A DNA stretch of 64,000 nt from contig NZ_JAPDOE010000006.1 in NCBI RefSeq assembly GCF_026013365.1, forward strand, positions 222,625 through 286,624. Reading direction: 5' to 3'. Each line of letters opens with the position of its first letter. Positions within the stretch are counted from its first letter, which is position 1. Below are positions 18,053 through 25,488 of the stretch, one piece after another. This stretch comes from Paenibacillus sp. LS1 (lineage in GTDB: Bacteria > Bacillota > Bacilli > Paenibacillales > Paenibacillaceae). The notes beneath the pieces were generated by a model, which did no database searches, was not told the origin of the DNA, and saw nothing but the letters and a program-made list of their open reading frames with translations. The translations under genes and the position numbers were made by a program.

Positions 18053-19000
18053 TTATGTGTGTGACGAGTCAGCTGGGATGAACCGGCTAAACATGGCATC
18101 CAGAATATGCTGAAGCTCGGAGTGCAAGGATTGAATGGCAGTAACGTTCTCCAGATTGTGCATCATGCCCAGAATAATGGCACGCCGCGGTGTGAATTCC
18201 ATCATCTCCTGCCTGAGAATGGCAATGGTTTCAAGCGCATCATTCTTCGGTTGCCCTGCGGGCAAATCAGAAGCAGCGATATCCTGCATTTGCTTGATGA
18301 TATGAATGGGATGCCGCATCACGGTGGAATCTGGATGGGGTTCGGTAATCCAGGCAGGCCAATCCTCCAAAGGAATTAAAGGCACAGGTCGCTGGTTAAG
18401 GAATCCGTGCGCTGCATAGTCCATCATTTGCAGCAAGTTTGTTGCCATTTTGGTCACGGTAAGGGAGGGCATCTCTGTAAACCAGATCTTGACGTAGGAG
18501 AGGAACAACCCGTGTGTGAGCAAAATAAGGTCAATCGTATAAGGTTCAATCTCCGATCCGTACTGCTCCTCCAGCTTATCCTTGAACCAATGTAAGGTAC
18601 GGATCTCCAGATCTCTCTGCTGCGGATGGCAGTGTTCCTTGCGTTGCTGCTCATCATCCATCATCATGCTGCGCATCTGTACCCGTAAAAATTCCTTGAG
18701 CTCGGATACATGGATGAGCAGTGTCTCAATCTGCTTGTGCAGACGTTCTCGCGAGGTGAGGCTGGTTTCATGCTCAATCTGCGTCATCTCGTCCATTAGC
18801 GTGTACATGCAGTACTCCAGAGTACTGGCTTCTAATTCCTCTTTGGATTTGAACATAATGTAGAGGCTGCCTTTGGACATCCCACATAATTCTGCAATCT
18901 CTTGCATGGATGTTGCAGCACTGCCTTTGGATGAGAATAACTTGAGTGCTGTAGTAATGATGAGTTTTTTCTTCTCATTCATCTCATGTATAGGGTTCAT
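18053..19000 (-). CDS. TetR-family regulator of the RND exporter
   Basis: 315 residues from ATG at 18998-19000, with GAGGTGA upstream. A longer in-frame extension exists but lacks ribosome-binding support and conserved sequence. The N-terminal TetR helix-turn-helix is clear: ALKLFSSKGSAATSMQEIAELCGMSKGSLYIMFKSKEEL. The C-terminal ligand domain is longer than average. It is followed by the exporter gene, so local repression is the simple model. A near-perfect palindrome overlaps its own promoter, which fits autoregulation. Confidence 0.85.
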   Translation of the reverse strand: MNPIHEMNEKKKLIITTALKLFSSKGSAATSMQEIAELCGMSKGSLYIMFKSKEELEASTLEYCMYTLMDEMTQIEHETSLTSRERLHKQIETLLIHVSELKEFLRVQMRSMMMDDEQQRKEHCHPQQRDLEIRTLHWFKDKLEEQYGSEIEPYTIDLILLTHGLFLSYVKIWFTEMPSLTVTKMATNLLQMMDYAAHGFLNQRPVPLIPLEDWPAWITEPHPDSTVMRHPIHIIKQMQDIAASDLPAGQPKNDALETIAILRQEMMEFTPRRAIILGMMHNLENVTAIQSLHSELQHILDAMFSRFIPADSSHT

Positions 19001-19043
19001 TAACGATACATTCACCTCATCAGGGAACTTGTGAGTTCTTGAA

Positions 19044-19093
19044 TTGACTTTAAGGTCAAACCAAGTATAAACGATCTTCATGAAGGAATTCAA
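19044..19093 (-). promoter_or_regulatory. Promoter and palindromic operator of the tetR-RND operon
   Basis: Minus strand: -35 TTGAAT (19088-19093), 18-bp spacer, -10 TATACT (19064-19069). Immediately downstream, 19044-19059 reads TTGACCTTAAAGTCAA, a 16-bp palindrome with one mismatched pair, placed at the expected transcription start. This is where a TetR repressor would block initiation. Binding is inferred. Confidence 0.6.
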
Positions 19094-19233
19094 ATGGGAG
19101 TAAATTGGAAAATAAGAGCGGGTTAAGAAGGGATATCTGTATAGTGACATGAGGGTGAATCAAGAAGTAGGTATAACCAGTAAGAAGTTGCAGTCTGTAT
19201 GTACGGTATTGATAAGCTATCAAGAAGGATAAG

Positions 19234-19365
19234 CTAGTTTTCTCCAGTGAAAGCGTACAAAGCGAGTATAATAATGACGATAAGTGCGATGAGATAGAAG
19301 ATAGCCATGGCGATCAGGAGGGTATACCCTGTATATGAACCTATCCGTGCCAATAACTTTTTCAT
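19234..19365 (-). CDS. 43-residue single-pass membrane peptide
   Basis: ATG at 19363-19365, TAG at 19234-19236, with AAAGGATG about 9 nt upstream of the start. The peptide begins MKKLLARIG, basic and interfacial. A continuous hydrophobic span of about 26 residues follows (TLLIAMAIFYLIALIVIIIL and beyond), then the short tail YAFTGEN. The orientation rule predicts the N-terminus inside. It lies between the SMR-operon terminator and the tetR-RND promoter, all on the minus strand. No family recognised. A single-helix accessory peptide of a transporter or a stress peptide is possible, but only by analogy. Confidence 0.55.
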   Translation of the reverse strand: MKKLLARIGSYTGYTLLIAMAIFYLIALIVIIILALYAFTGEN

Positions 19366-19426
19366 GATTACGACATCCTTTCTTACGTATCAGAGTTTAG
19401 AGAGGTTCCCTATTTATATCATATCC

Positions 19427-19458
19427 CAAAAAAGACGACTTCCTGATCGAAGTCGTCT
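19427..19458 (-). terminator. Terminator of the SMR exporter operon
   Basis: A 10-bp perfect stem, AGACGACTTC / GAAGTCGTCT, with a 6-nt loop, followed on the minus strand by TTTTTTGGG. It lies about 110 bp beyond the end of the ykkD-like gene. Confidence 0.8.
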
Positions 19459-19500
19459 AATTTATATTGCTGAATATATTAAATTAATAATGGAGGCTAA

Positions 19501-19561
19501 GAATTACACGATAACGGAGATTGGAAAGTGGTACTGCAATCAGAGTTGTAAAGTGTAATTC
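19501..19561. repeat. 61-bp deletion derivative of the MITE-like element
   Basis: Ends are GAATTACAC and GTGTAATTC. The left 17 nt (19504-19520) are identical to 9581-9597 of copy 1. GATTGGAA at 19519-19526 equals 9691-9698 of copy 1, as if about 93 bp of the central hairpin were lost. The right part resembles the right arm of copy 1 only loosely. Confidence 0.5.
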
Positions 19562-19571
19562 AGTTGTTCCA

Positions 19572-19886
19572 TTACGTGATCAGTTTCAGACCAACTGCTG
19601 CCACCAAAATCATCGCGATAAACAGAATACGCTTCGCTTCTTTCCGTTCACCGAACAGAAACATGCCTGTTAACGTACTGCCGACCGTCCCGATCCCCGT
19701 CCACACCGCATACGCTGTGCCCATGGGAATGGACGTCATGGCGTAGGACAACAGCGAGAAGCTGAACACAAACGATACTAACATCAGGACGATATAAGGC
19801 CATCCTTTGCGAGTAGAAGCACCATTAATACCGATCACGCCGAAAATTTCACATATCCCTGCACCTACAATTGCCATCCAAGCCAT
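19572..19886 (-). CDS. ykkD: SMR-family exporter subunit, YkkD-like
   Basis: 104 residues with four hydrophobic helices, typical for the small multidrug resistance family. The membrane-embedded Glu is in GAGICEIFGV (Glu13), and the helix 3 signature is PMGTAYAVWTGIGTVGS. It resembles Bacillus YkkD more than YkkC. YkkC and YkkD form a heterodimeric pump. The family ranges from guanidinium exporters to quaternary ammonium pumps, so the substrate is uncertain. Its start overlaps the last base of the ykkC-like gene. Confidence 0.85.
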   Translation of the reverse strand: MAWMAIVGAGICEIFGVIGINGASTRKGWPYIVLMLVSFVFSFSLLSYAMTSIPMGTAYAVWTGIGTVGSTLTGMFLFGERKEAKRILFIAMILVAAVGLKLIT

Positions 19887-20227
19887 TATACTGCACCTCC
19901 TTTGGCTTCTTGCTGATCGGTAACCAGCTTCAGTCCGATTACGCCGCAGAGCAGCAGCCCAATGAGCAATACTTTGGCTAAGCGGAACGGCTCACCGAAC
20001 AGTACCATTTCCGTAAGCACGGTACCCGCTGTACCAATTCCCGTAAAGACGGCATACACCGTACCCACAGGTAGTCTTTTGGAAGCGGCAATGATCAGTC
20101 CAAAGCTGATCACGATGGCAATCCCCGTCAAAGTCCACTCCCAGGCATTGGAGGCGTGTTTCAGCCCGCTTACCCAGACAATCTCAATAATTCCACCGAT
20201 AAATACATATAACCAGTTGCGGTTCAT
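19886..20227 (-). CDS. ykkC: SMR-family exporter subunit, YkkC-like
   Basis: 113 residues from ATG at 20225-20227; the upstream in-frame extension overlaps tetR and is not conserved-looking. It has four helices, Glu13 in IGGIIEIVWVSGLKHAS, and PVGTVYAVFTGIGTAGT in helix 3, very like Bacillus YkkC. The Glu-Ile-Val-Trp and GLKHA pattern is that of the Gdx (guanidinium) side of the family. Paired with the YkkD-like gene downstream, it probably makes a heterodimeric proton-coupled exporter. The gene starts within 4 nt of the tetR stop, so the three genes are one transcript. Confidence 0.85.
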   Translation of the reverse strand: MNRNWLYVFIGGIIEIVWVSGLKHASNAWEWTLTGIAIVISFGLIIAASKRLPVGTVYAVFTGIGTAGTVLTEMVLFGEPFRLAKVLLIGLLLCGVIGLKLVTDQQEAKGGAV

Positions 20228-20847
20228 GTTGTTGAATCTCCTTCCGGCACAACGCTTTGTGCCTCTTCGCTCAAATGATGAATGCCATGCCAAAAGACAG
20301 GCCAGGATGCTTCCAACCGTCTCTTGTACCGACGGGAACTTCCATAGATAATCTCCACGGTAATACCGTCGAGAAACGTCATGAATGCAATGGCAGCCTG
20401 CTCCGCGGGAATGGCCGGAATATCTCCATGACGCATTGCCCGTTGTAGCAGACGAGTTAGCGCGCGTTCCATTCCGTCGATAAACGGATATACCAGATCC
20501 ATCACTTCGCTATACAGGGAAAGTGGTGGGTAGAAACAATTGCGCAGCATCAAGCGAGCAGAGGCGTGGGCATTGTACTCTTGTTCAAACCAGACCAGTA
20601 AACCCTTCAGCCTGTGCTCCAATGGCATATCTGCATGATCACGGAAATACTCCAGCGTGTGCCGCTGCACTTCTTGAAATGCAAAGGCCAGTGTGTGTAA
20701 AAATAAGTCATCCTTGCAGCTAAAATGTGCATATATGGACGGTTTTTTAATCCCGACTTCATCAGCAATAGCTCTCAGAGAAGCCCCCTCATAGCCATCT
20801 CTCGCAAAATGGAACAGGGCCGCATCCCGAATGGATTGTGCAGTCAA
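20224..20847 (-). CDS. TetR-family regulator of the SMR operon
   Basis: 207 residues from a TTG start (20845-20847) with AAGGTGA about 5 nt upstream. The helix-turn-helix is ALFHFARDGYEGASLRAIADE through VGIKKPSIYAHFSCKDDLF. First gene of the tetR-ykkC-ykkD transcript. A GC-containing palindrome lies between its promoter and start codon, consistent with self-repression relieved by a pump substrate. Bacillus ykkCD is controlled by a guanidine riboswitch; here a protein repressor appears to replace it. Confidence 0.87.
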   Translation of the reverse strand: MTAQSIRDAALFHFARDGYEGASLRAIADEVGIKKPSIYAHFSCKDDLFLHTLAFAFQEVQRHTLEYFRDHADMPLEHRLKGLLVWFEQEYNAHASARLMLRNCFYPPLSLYSEVMDLVYPFIDGMERALTRLLQRAMRHGDIPAIPAEQAAIAFMTFLDGITVEIIYGSSRRYKRRLEASWPVFWHGIHHLSEEAQSVVPEGDSTT

Positions 20848-20858
20848 TCAATCACCTT

Positions 20859-20908
20859 CCTAACGGTCGTTAGGTAATTATATTTTCACACTTCACATCG
20901 CCTGTCAA
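20859..20908 (-). promoter_or_regulatory. Promoter and palindromic operator of the tetR-ykkCD operon
   Basis: Minus strand: TTGACA (20903-20908) and TATAAT (20877-20882). The 20-bp spacer is longer than ideal. A palindrome, CCTAACG-N2-CGTTAGG, occupies 20859-20874, directly after the -10 and before the start. Repressor binding is inferred from position. Confidence 0.6.
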
Positions 20909-20912
20909 GATG

Positions 20913-20949
20913 AAAATATCCGCCTGCACAGTAAAGTACAGGCGGATAT
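20913..20949 (-). terminator. Terminator of the phospholipase D-like gene
   Basis: An 11-bp perfect stem, ATATCCGCCTG / CAGGCGGATAT, then TTTTC on the minus strand, about 25 bp after the end of the gene. Confidence 0.7.
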
Positions 20950-20973
20950 GACAGGTATGAATGTGGTTTCTGA

Positions 20974-22449
20974 TCAGAAGGTCGTAAGACCCAGAATAAG
21001 CTGCAGCTTATATAGGATACCTTTCAAAAACGTAGTCTTCTCCTGGAATTCATCCAAGTCTAACGTAAACTCGGCATCATCATTATTCCAAATACGCTCA
21101 AAATAATTCGCGATATCAAGCGTGAACTTATTGTCTGGAGGTGCAGCAACCCATAGATCATTTTCCAGATTGTAGTCATTCATGTTTCGGGGTGTAAAGT
21201 TGGTTGAACCGCCAAGGACAATATGATCTCCGGTCGCTTTGGCAATATAAATCATCTTGGTGTGGTATTGCTCTTTGGTGGTGTTATACCAGCGGATTTT
21301 TATTTTACCGTCCGATTTATCATGCAATTCGGCGGCGACAGGACGGTTCGGAATGCCGATCTTTTCCTGACCAAAGGCATTTTCATTTGGATCAAGTACA
21401 AGCCGGATCTCGGTTCCTCGTTTGGAGGCTTCCAGCAGGGCTTCCAATACTTTCGGAGAGGCCACATAGAACATGCCCATCCATAAGGTGTCACCTTTGC
21501 CAGTCTGATTGATCTCATGGAGAACGGCGTCATTCACTTTACCTTCAGTCAAATAGCGAATTCGCAAGTCTCCTGTGTTCGAATCCGTGGAAGGGGCAGT
21601 GTAAGCAGGAATCTGGCCTCCGCCTGAGATGTCGAGCACAGCTTGCTCTGACTGAAGAATATCCCCAATGACCGGGCCTGTTACTTCAAAAGCAATGTTC
21701 GAGTGGTAGGCACTCGCATCATGGATATTGCCAGAAGAGACAATCGCCGTCTTCTCACTAACAACAACTTTGCGATGATTCGCCTTCACATTGAGCAGCT
21801 TCAGATAGGAACGCACAGTGACATCCGGACCATCCGTGGCCATCAGGTTTTTGATCCAGCCATCCCCGGATTGACCAAACCATTGAAAGAAAGTCCGCCA
21901 GACCGCAGAGTATACTGGAGTTGAATCACGCAGAGGGTCCACATCGGTGATGACCACGTGAATGCCTGCTTGTGTCATTTGTTCCAGCAACGGATTGGGT
22001 GCTGAGTTATAGTTGGTATTTACTTCATCTGTAATGAACCAAATATCCATGTTGGGGTGCTGGTTTTTTTTGGCGACCAGCGCTTCAGTGAATTCGGAAC
22101 TGACAGGTGGGAAGCTCTGGCCTTTATGTTGATAATTGTTGAACAGGAACATATCGACCACGACAAACTGCTCTGCTTCCTCCACAATCTGAAGCATGCG
22201 CTGGAAGATCTGTTGTTCATGCTGCATCTGTCCGTCCGAGGAAGGATAGGTGAGGTCATGCAGAAACTCGACTTGATTGACACGATACTCTGGACTTTCA
22301 TAGGAAATGCCCGCAGGTAAGGGTTTGTAGGTCTGATAGAGCATGACGGCGATGAGCCATAGTGCCAATAGGGCAAGCCCTGTTCGTATGTATGGAAATT
22401 TGCCGCGTGAAGATTTGCGGTCTGATGTATGGCGGCGCATTGAGACCAA
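20974..22449 (-). CDS. Membrane-anchored phospholipase D-like protein
   Basis: 491 residues. A basic N-terminus is followed by one hydrophobic helix (about 24-42), so the bulk of the protein is probably outside the membrane. Two HKD-like motifs are present: NHRKVVVSEKTAIVSSGN (~227) and YHTKMIYI ... GGSTNFTPRN (~400). In the first motif the expected Asp is replaced by Glu. This is the phospholipase D / cardiolipin synthase fold; transphosphatidylation or nuclease-like activity cannot be told apart by eye. TTG at 22447-22449 is favoured by AAGGGGGAG about 7 nt upstream; an ATG lies three codons later. It is divergent from the MerR/B12 regulator. Confidence 0.8.
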   Translation of the reverse strand: MVSMRRHTSDRKSSRGKFPYIRTGLALLALWLIAVMLYQTYKPLPAGISYESPEYRVNQVEFLHDLTYPSSDGQMQHEQQIFQRMLQIVEEAEQFVVVDMFLFNNYQHKGQSFPPVSSEFTEALVAKKNQHPNMDIWFITDEVNTNYNSAPNPLLEQMTQAGIHVVITDVDPLRDSTPVYSAVWRTFFQWFGQSGDGWIKNLMATDGPDVTVRSYLKLLNVKANHRKVVVSEKTAIVSSGNIHDASAYHSNIAFEVTGPVIGDILQSEQAVLDISGGGQIPAYTAPSTDSNTGDLRIRYLTEGKVNDAVLHEINQTGKGDTLWMGMFYVASPKVLEALLEASKRGTEIRLVLDPNENAFGQEKIGIPNRPVAAELHDKSDGKIKIRWYNTTKEQYHTKMIYIAKATGDHIVLGGSTNFTPRNMNDYNLENDLWVAAPPDNKFTLDIANYFERIWNNDDAEFTLDLDEFQEKTTFLKGILYKLQLILGLTTF

Positions 22450-22586
22450 CGGTGGACTCCCCCTTCTGTACTAGCTGACTTCTATTACCACACGGATGTT
22501 AACGTTGACGCAGTATAGACCGGAAGGAGAGCAAATATATCTGTAAAATGCAGATCACAAAATTGGCAGGATGGGGCAGGATGCAA

Positions 22587-22640
22587 TCGACAGGTCTGTG
22601 ACCGTTGTGTATAATGAGTGTATTATTTTTGTAGAATGTT
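22587..22640 (+). promoter_or_regulatory. Promoter of the MerR/B12 gene with three 11-bp-spaced operator repeats
   Basis: -35 TCGACA (22587-22592), 17-bp spacer, -10 TATAAT (22610-22615). The -10 forms part of the first of three direct repeats: GTATAAT at 22609, GTATTAT at 22620 and GTAGAAT at 22631, exactly 11 bp apart. The same triplet with the same spacing stands in front of the carotenoid operon (23810-23838). The repeats overlap the promoter, so binding there would repress transcription, including that of the regulator itself. Confidence 0.7.
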
Positions 22641-22715
22641 GGGGTTTTCATATGCCTGACAAGGACGGGAACTAATGTTATAACCTGTGCATTATGGACA
22701 CATATAGGAAAGAAA

Positions 22716-23672
22716 GTGGGTAATAAAGTGTATTCCATCAAACAAGTCGCTGCCATGCTCGGTATCAGGGCGGTAACAATCCGGGCTTGGGAGAATCGGT
22801 ATAGTGCGGTCACCCCTGAGCGGACGGAATCGGGTTATCGAATGTACACCGAAGAGAATGTTGCGGATCTGCGTTGGTTGAAAGAGCAGGTAGAGCTGCA
22901 TCAGACCAATATTTCGGAAGCGGTACGGATGTTGAAAGTAAACAAATTAAATCCGCCCGAGGCTGTGCCCACGCCGATCATGGCTCCGGTGCCTACGATG
23001 GAAGAAGCCTATGCACGCATGGCAGATCAGATCTATGACTCGCTCTACAACTTTCAAGGTGAACGTGCCAATGGTCTGATCGATTTTGGTTTTACCATGT
23101 ATGGGTATGACTCGATGTTCTATCATGTGCTGGTACCCATTCTGGTTCGTGTTGGAGATGCATGGGAGCAAGGCAGGGCTTCGGTGGCGCAGGAACACTT
23201 CATGACACAGCTGATATCACAGCGCTTTTATCAGTTTTTCCATCTGTTCCCGATCTATCCGCATCTGCCCAAAGTTCTGGCGTTATGTCCGGAAGGGGAG
23301 CATCATCAGGTGGGGTTGCTGCTGTTCTCTCTCTTTATGCGCAAAAATGGAGCGGAAGTATTATATCTCGGTGCCAACACGCCAGAGGAAGGCATCTTCC
23401 CGATTATCCGGGAGCAGAAGATCAAGTTGGTCTGCCTGTCGATTACAAGTCCAGGGCTTCTTGAAAAATGCGATCAACTCGTCGAGCGTATTATGAACGA
23501 GTTCCCGCATATTCGCTTTGTACTTGGAGGTAAAGGCTATGAGCGTGCAGAGCATGCACGTTATCCGCATTGGATTATGCCAGAGAGTTCTGCTGACTGG
23601 CAGTCATGGGTGGAACGGGAATATCTTGCAGAGCGACCACTTGGTTCAAGGTTCGGACAGGCCAATAATTAA
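22716..23672 (+). CDS. MerR-type regulator with B12-binding domain (CarH/LitR-like photoreceptor)
   Basis: 318 residues, GTG start. The MerR helix-turn-helix is at 5-45 (YSIKQVAAMLGIRAVTIRAW then ENRYSAVTPERT). A helical-bundle B12-cap domain follows, with Trp150-x9-Glu160-His161 matching the WxxxxxxxxxEH signature of CarH. A Rossmann B12-binding domain comes next, with Glu195-x-His197-x-x-Gly200 (the ExHxxG motif that supplies the lower cobalt ligand). Characterised CarH/LitR proteins bind adenosylcobalamin in the dark, repress carotenoid genes as tetramers and release DNA in light. The gene immediately precedes a carotenoid operon whose promoter shares its operator-like repeats. Light control here is therefore a strong inference, not observed. 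Confidence 0.88.
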   Translation: MGNKVYSIKQVAAMLGIRAVTIRAWENRYSAVTPERTESGYRMYTEENVADLRWLKEQVELHQTNISEAVRMLKVNKLNPPEAVPTPIMAPVPTMEEAYARMADQIYDSLYNFQGERANGLIDFGFTMYGYDSMFYHVLVPILVRVGDAWEQGRASVAQEHFMTQLISQRFYQFFHLFPIYPHLPKVLALCPEGEHHQVGLLLFSLFMRKNGAEVLYLGANTPEEGIFPIIREQKIKLVCLSITSPGLLEKCDQLVERIMNEFPHIRFVLGGKGYERAEHARYPHWIMPESSADWQSWVEREYLAERPLGSRFGQANN

Positions 23673-23713
23673 ACATAATCTCAAATGATATGAATAGGTT
23701 AGTGTATAAAGGA

Positions 23714-23748
23714 CATCCTTTGACGAAAGTGATCAAAGGGTGTTTTTT
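23714..23748 (+). terminator. Terminator after the MerR/B12 gene
   Basis: Stem ACATCCTTTGA / TCAAAGGGTGT (one G-T pair) followed by TTTTTT. It separates the regulator transcript from the carotenoid operon, so the latter depends on its own promoter. Confidence 0.8.
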
Positions 23749-23798
23749 GTGTTTATAAATGGATTACCAGGTAATTTGACCGACGGGTCATTTTTTGG

Positions 23799-23839
23799 TT
23801 TACAAGCTCGTATAATATTTGTATTATATTTGTATAATG
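23799..23839 (+). promoter_or_regulatory. Carotenoid operon promoter with three 11-bp-spaced operator repeats
   Basis: -35 TTTACA (23799-23804), 17-bp spacer, -10 TATTAT (23822-23827). Direct repeats GTATAAT (23810), GTATTAT (23821) and GTATAAT (23832) are 11 bp apart and cover the spacer, -10 and start region. They align almost base for base with the repeats in the regulator's own promoter. An upstream short hairpin, TGACC-GACG-GGTCA followed by six T (23777-23796), may add termination. Confidence 0.72.
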
Positions 23840-23937
23840 TTTTTGCTAGTTACCCGCTTAAAGTGTTCTTGGGCGGTTTAATAATAGGTTAGGGGCTAGA
23901 GAACTATAGGAATTCCCTACATAGAAAGGTGAGTGGC

Positions 23938-25488
23938 ATGATACCGAATCAACAACGCAAACGTGCAGCTGTCATCGGCGCAGGTCCGGGCGGCCTTGCA
24001 GCAGCGATGCTATTGTCCGGTCAGGGATACGAAGTAGATGTGTATGAGAAACAGCCAGTCATCGGGGGGCGTTCTGCCAGACTGGAACTGGGCGAATATC
24101 GATTCGACCGGGGTGCAACGTTTTTGATGATGCCACAGCTGATCGAAGAGATGTTCGATGTGGTGGGACGCAAATTATCCGATTATGTGGATATGAAAGA
24201 GCTAACCCCGCTTTACGCACTGAACTTTGGTGACAAGGTGTTTAAGCCTTCTCGTAATCGGGAAGATACAGCTGCACAGATTAAGGAATTGTTCCCGGGC
24301 AATGAAGACAATTACCTTCGGTTCATGCAAGAAGAAGAAGTGAAGTTTGGCAAAGTCATGCCTTTGCTCCGTCGTCCTTTTGGCAAGCTGACTGACTATT
24401 TGCGCAAAGATGCGGTAACAGCTCTACCCAAGCTTGATGTCCACAATACGGTCTATGGAATCTTGTCCCGCTATTTTACAGACGAGCGTCTGCGCTGGGC
24501 ATTTACATTTCAATCCAAATATCTCGGCATGTCTGCCTGGGATTGTCCGGGCACCTTTACCATACTATCGTTCATTGAGCATCAATATGGGTTGTTCCAC
24601 CCCATTGGCGGTGTGAATCGGATTTTCCAAGCCATGGCCGATGTTGTGGAAGAACACGGAGGACGAGTACATACTTCCACTCCGGTGAAACAGGTCATCG
24701 TTCACAATGGTCGTGCAGAAGGTGTGTTGCTTGAGAGCGGTGAACGCATCGAAGCGGACCATGTGGTTGTGAACGCCGATTTTGCGCATGCAGTGAACCA
24801 TCTGTTCGAACCTGGCGTACTTAAGAAATATACCCCGGAGAAAATGAAACGCAAAAAGTATTCCTGTTCTACAGCGATGCTGTATCTGGGCGTGGATGGT
24901 GAAGTGGATCTGCCACATCACTCGATCTATTTTCCCGAGGACTACCGGTTGAACGTCGACGAGATTACGAAGCACAAAATGTTGTCTGCCGATCCATCTC
25001 TCTATATTCATAACCCTTCCAGACTCGATTCGACGCTGGCACCGGAAGGAAAATCTGCTTTATATGTTCTTATGCCTACGCCTAACCTTACGGCAGACAT
25101 CGATTGGGAGGCAGAACGGCAGAATGTGCAGGAGGCCATGATGAAACGCATGGAAGGCATTCCTGAGCTGGCCGACATCCGCAACCGCATTGAAGAATGT
25201 ATGCTGTTCACTCCACTCGATTGGGAGAATGAACTGGATGTGTACCGCGGAGCAACGTTCAATATGGCGCATAATCTGGGTCAGATGATGTATCTTCGTC
25301 CCCATAACCAGTTTGAAGAGTTGAAAAGTGTATGGCTGGTGGGCGGTGGAACACATCCGGGCAGCGGGTTGCCAACGATTTTCGAATCGGCACGAATCAG
25401 TGTCAGATTGATTCAGGAAGAGGACGCACGCACACGTTCGAAACCATCCTCTTATGTGAAGACAGCGGAAGCCGGAGGGCATTCATGA
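23938..25488 (+). CDS. Carotenoid desaturase, phytoene desaturase family (first of three)
   Basis: 516 residues from ATG 23938, chosen over GTG 23929 because AAAGGTGA ends 5 nt before it. The FAD site is near the start (AAVIGAGPGGLAAAMLLSGQ). The C-terminal signature GGGTHPGSGLPTIFESARI is nearer to CrtI-type phytoene desaturases than the other two copies are. It would introduce double bonds into a C30 or C40 polyene at the membrane. First gene of a tightly overlapping carotenoid operon behind the repeat-containing promoter. Whether it is the main desaturase or a terminal oxidase (CrtNb/CrtNc-type) cannot be told by eye. Confidence 0.87.
   Translation: MIPNQQRKRAAVIGAGPGGLAAAMLLSGQGYEVDVYEKQPVIGGRSARLELGEYRFDRGATFLMMPQLIEEMFDVVGRKLSDYVDMKELTPLYALNFGDKVFKPSRNREDTAAQIKELFPGNEDNYLRFMQEEEVKFGKVMPLLRRPFGKLTDYLRKDAVTALPKLDVHNTVYGILSRYFTDERLRWAFTFQSKYLGMSAWDCPGTFTILSFIEHQYGLFHPIGGVNRIFQAMADVVEEHGGRVHTSTPVKQVIVHNGRAEGVLLESGERIEADHVVVNADFAHAVNHLFEPGVLKKYTPEKMKRKKYSCSTAMLYLGVDGEVDLPHHSIYFPEDYRLNVDEITKHKMLSADPSLYIHNPSRLDSTLAPEGKSALYVLMPTPNLTADIDWEAERQNVQEAMMKRMEGIPELADIRNRIEECMLFTPLDWENELDVYRGATFNMAHNLGQMMYLRPHNQFEELKSVWLVGGGTHPGSGLPTIFESARISVRLIQEEDARTRSKPSSYVKTAEAGGHS

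Larger units (their letters stand above)
19094..19571. other. Gap holding a small membrane-peptide gene, a terminator and a mini-repeat
   Basis: From right to left on the minus strand it contains a 61-bp repeat derivative (19501-19561), the SMR-operon terminator (19427-19458) and a 43-codon gene (19234-19365). Nothing else was recognised. Confidence 0.5.

Noticed and set aside
20228..20973. Guanidine-I riboswitch upstream of the ykkCD-like genes
   Set aside because: The genes directly follow tetR with overlap, and the only promoter region contains a palindrome rather than an aptamer.
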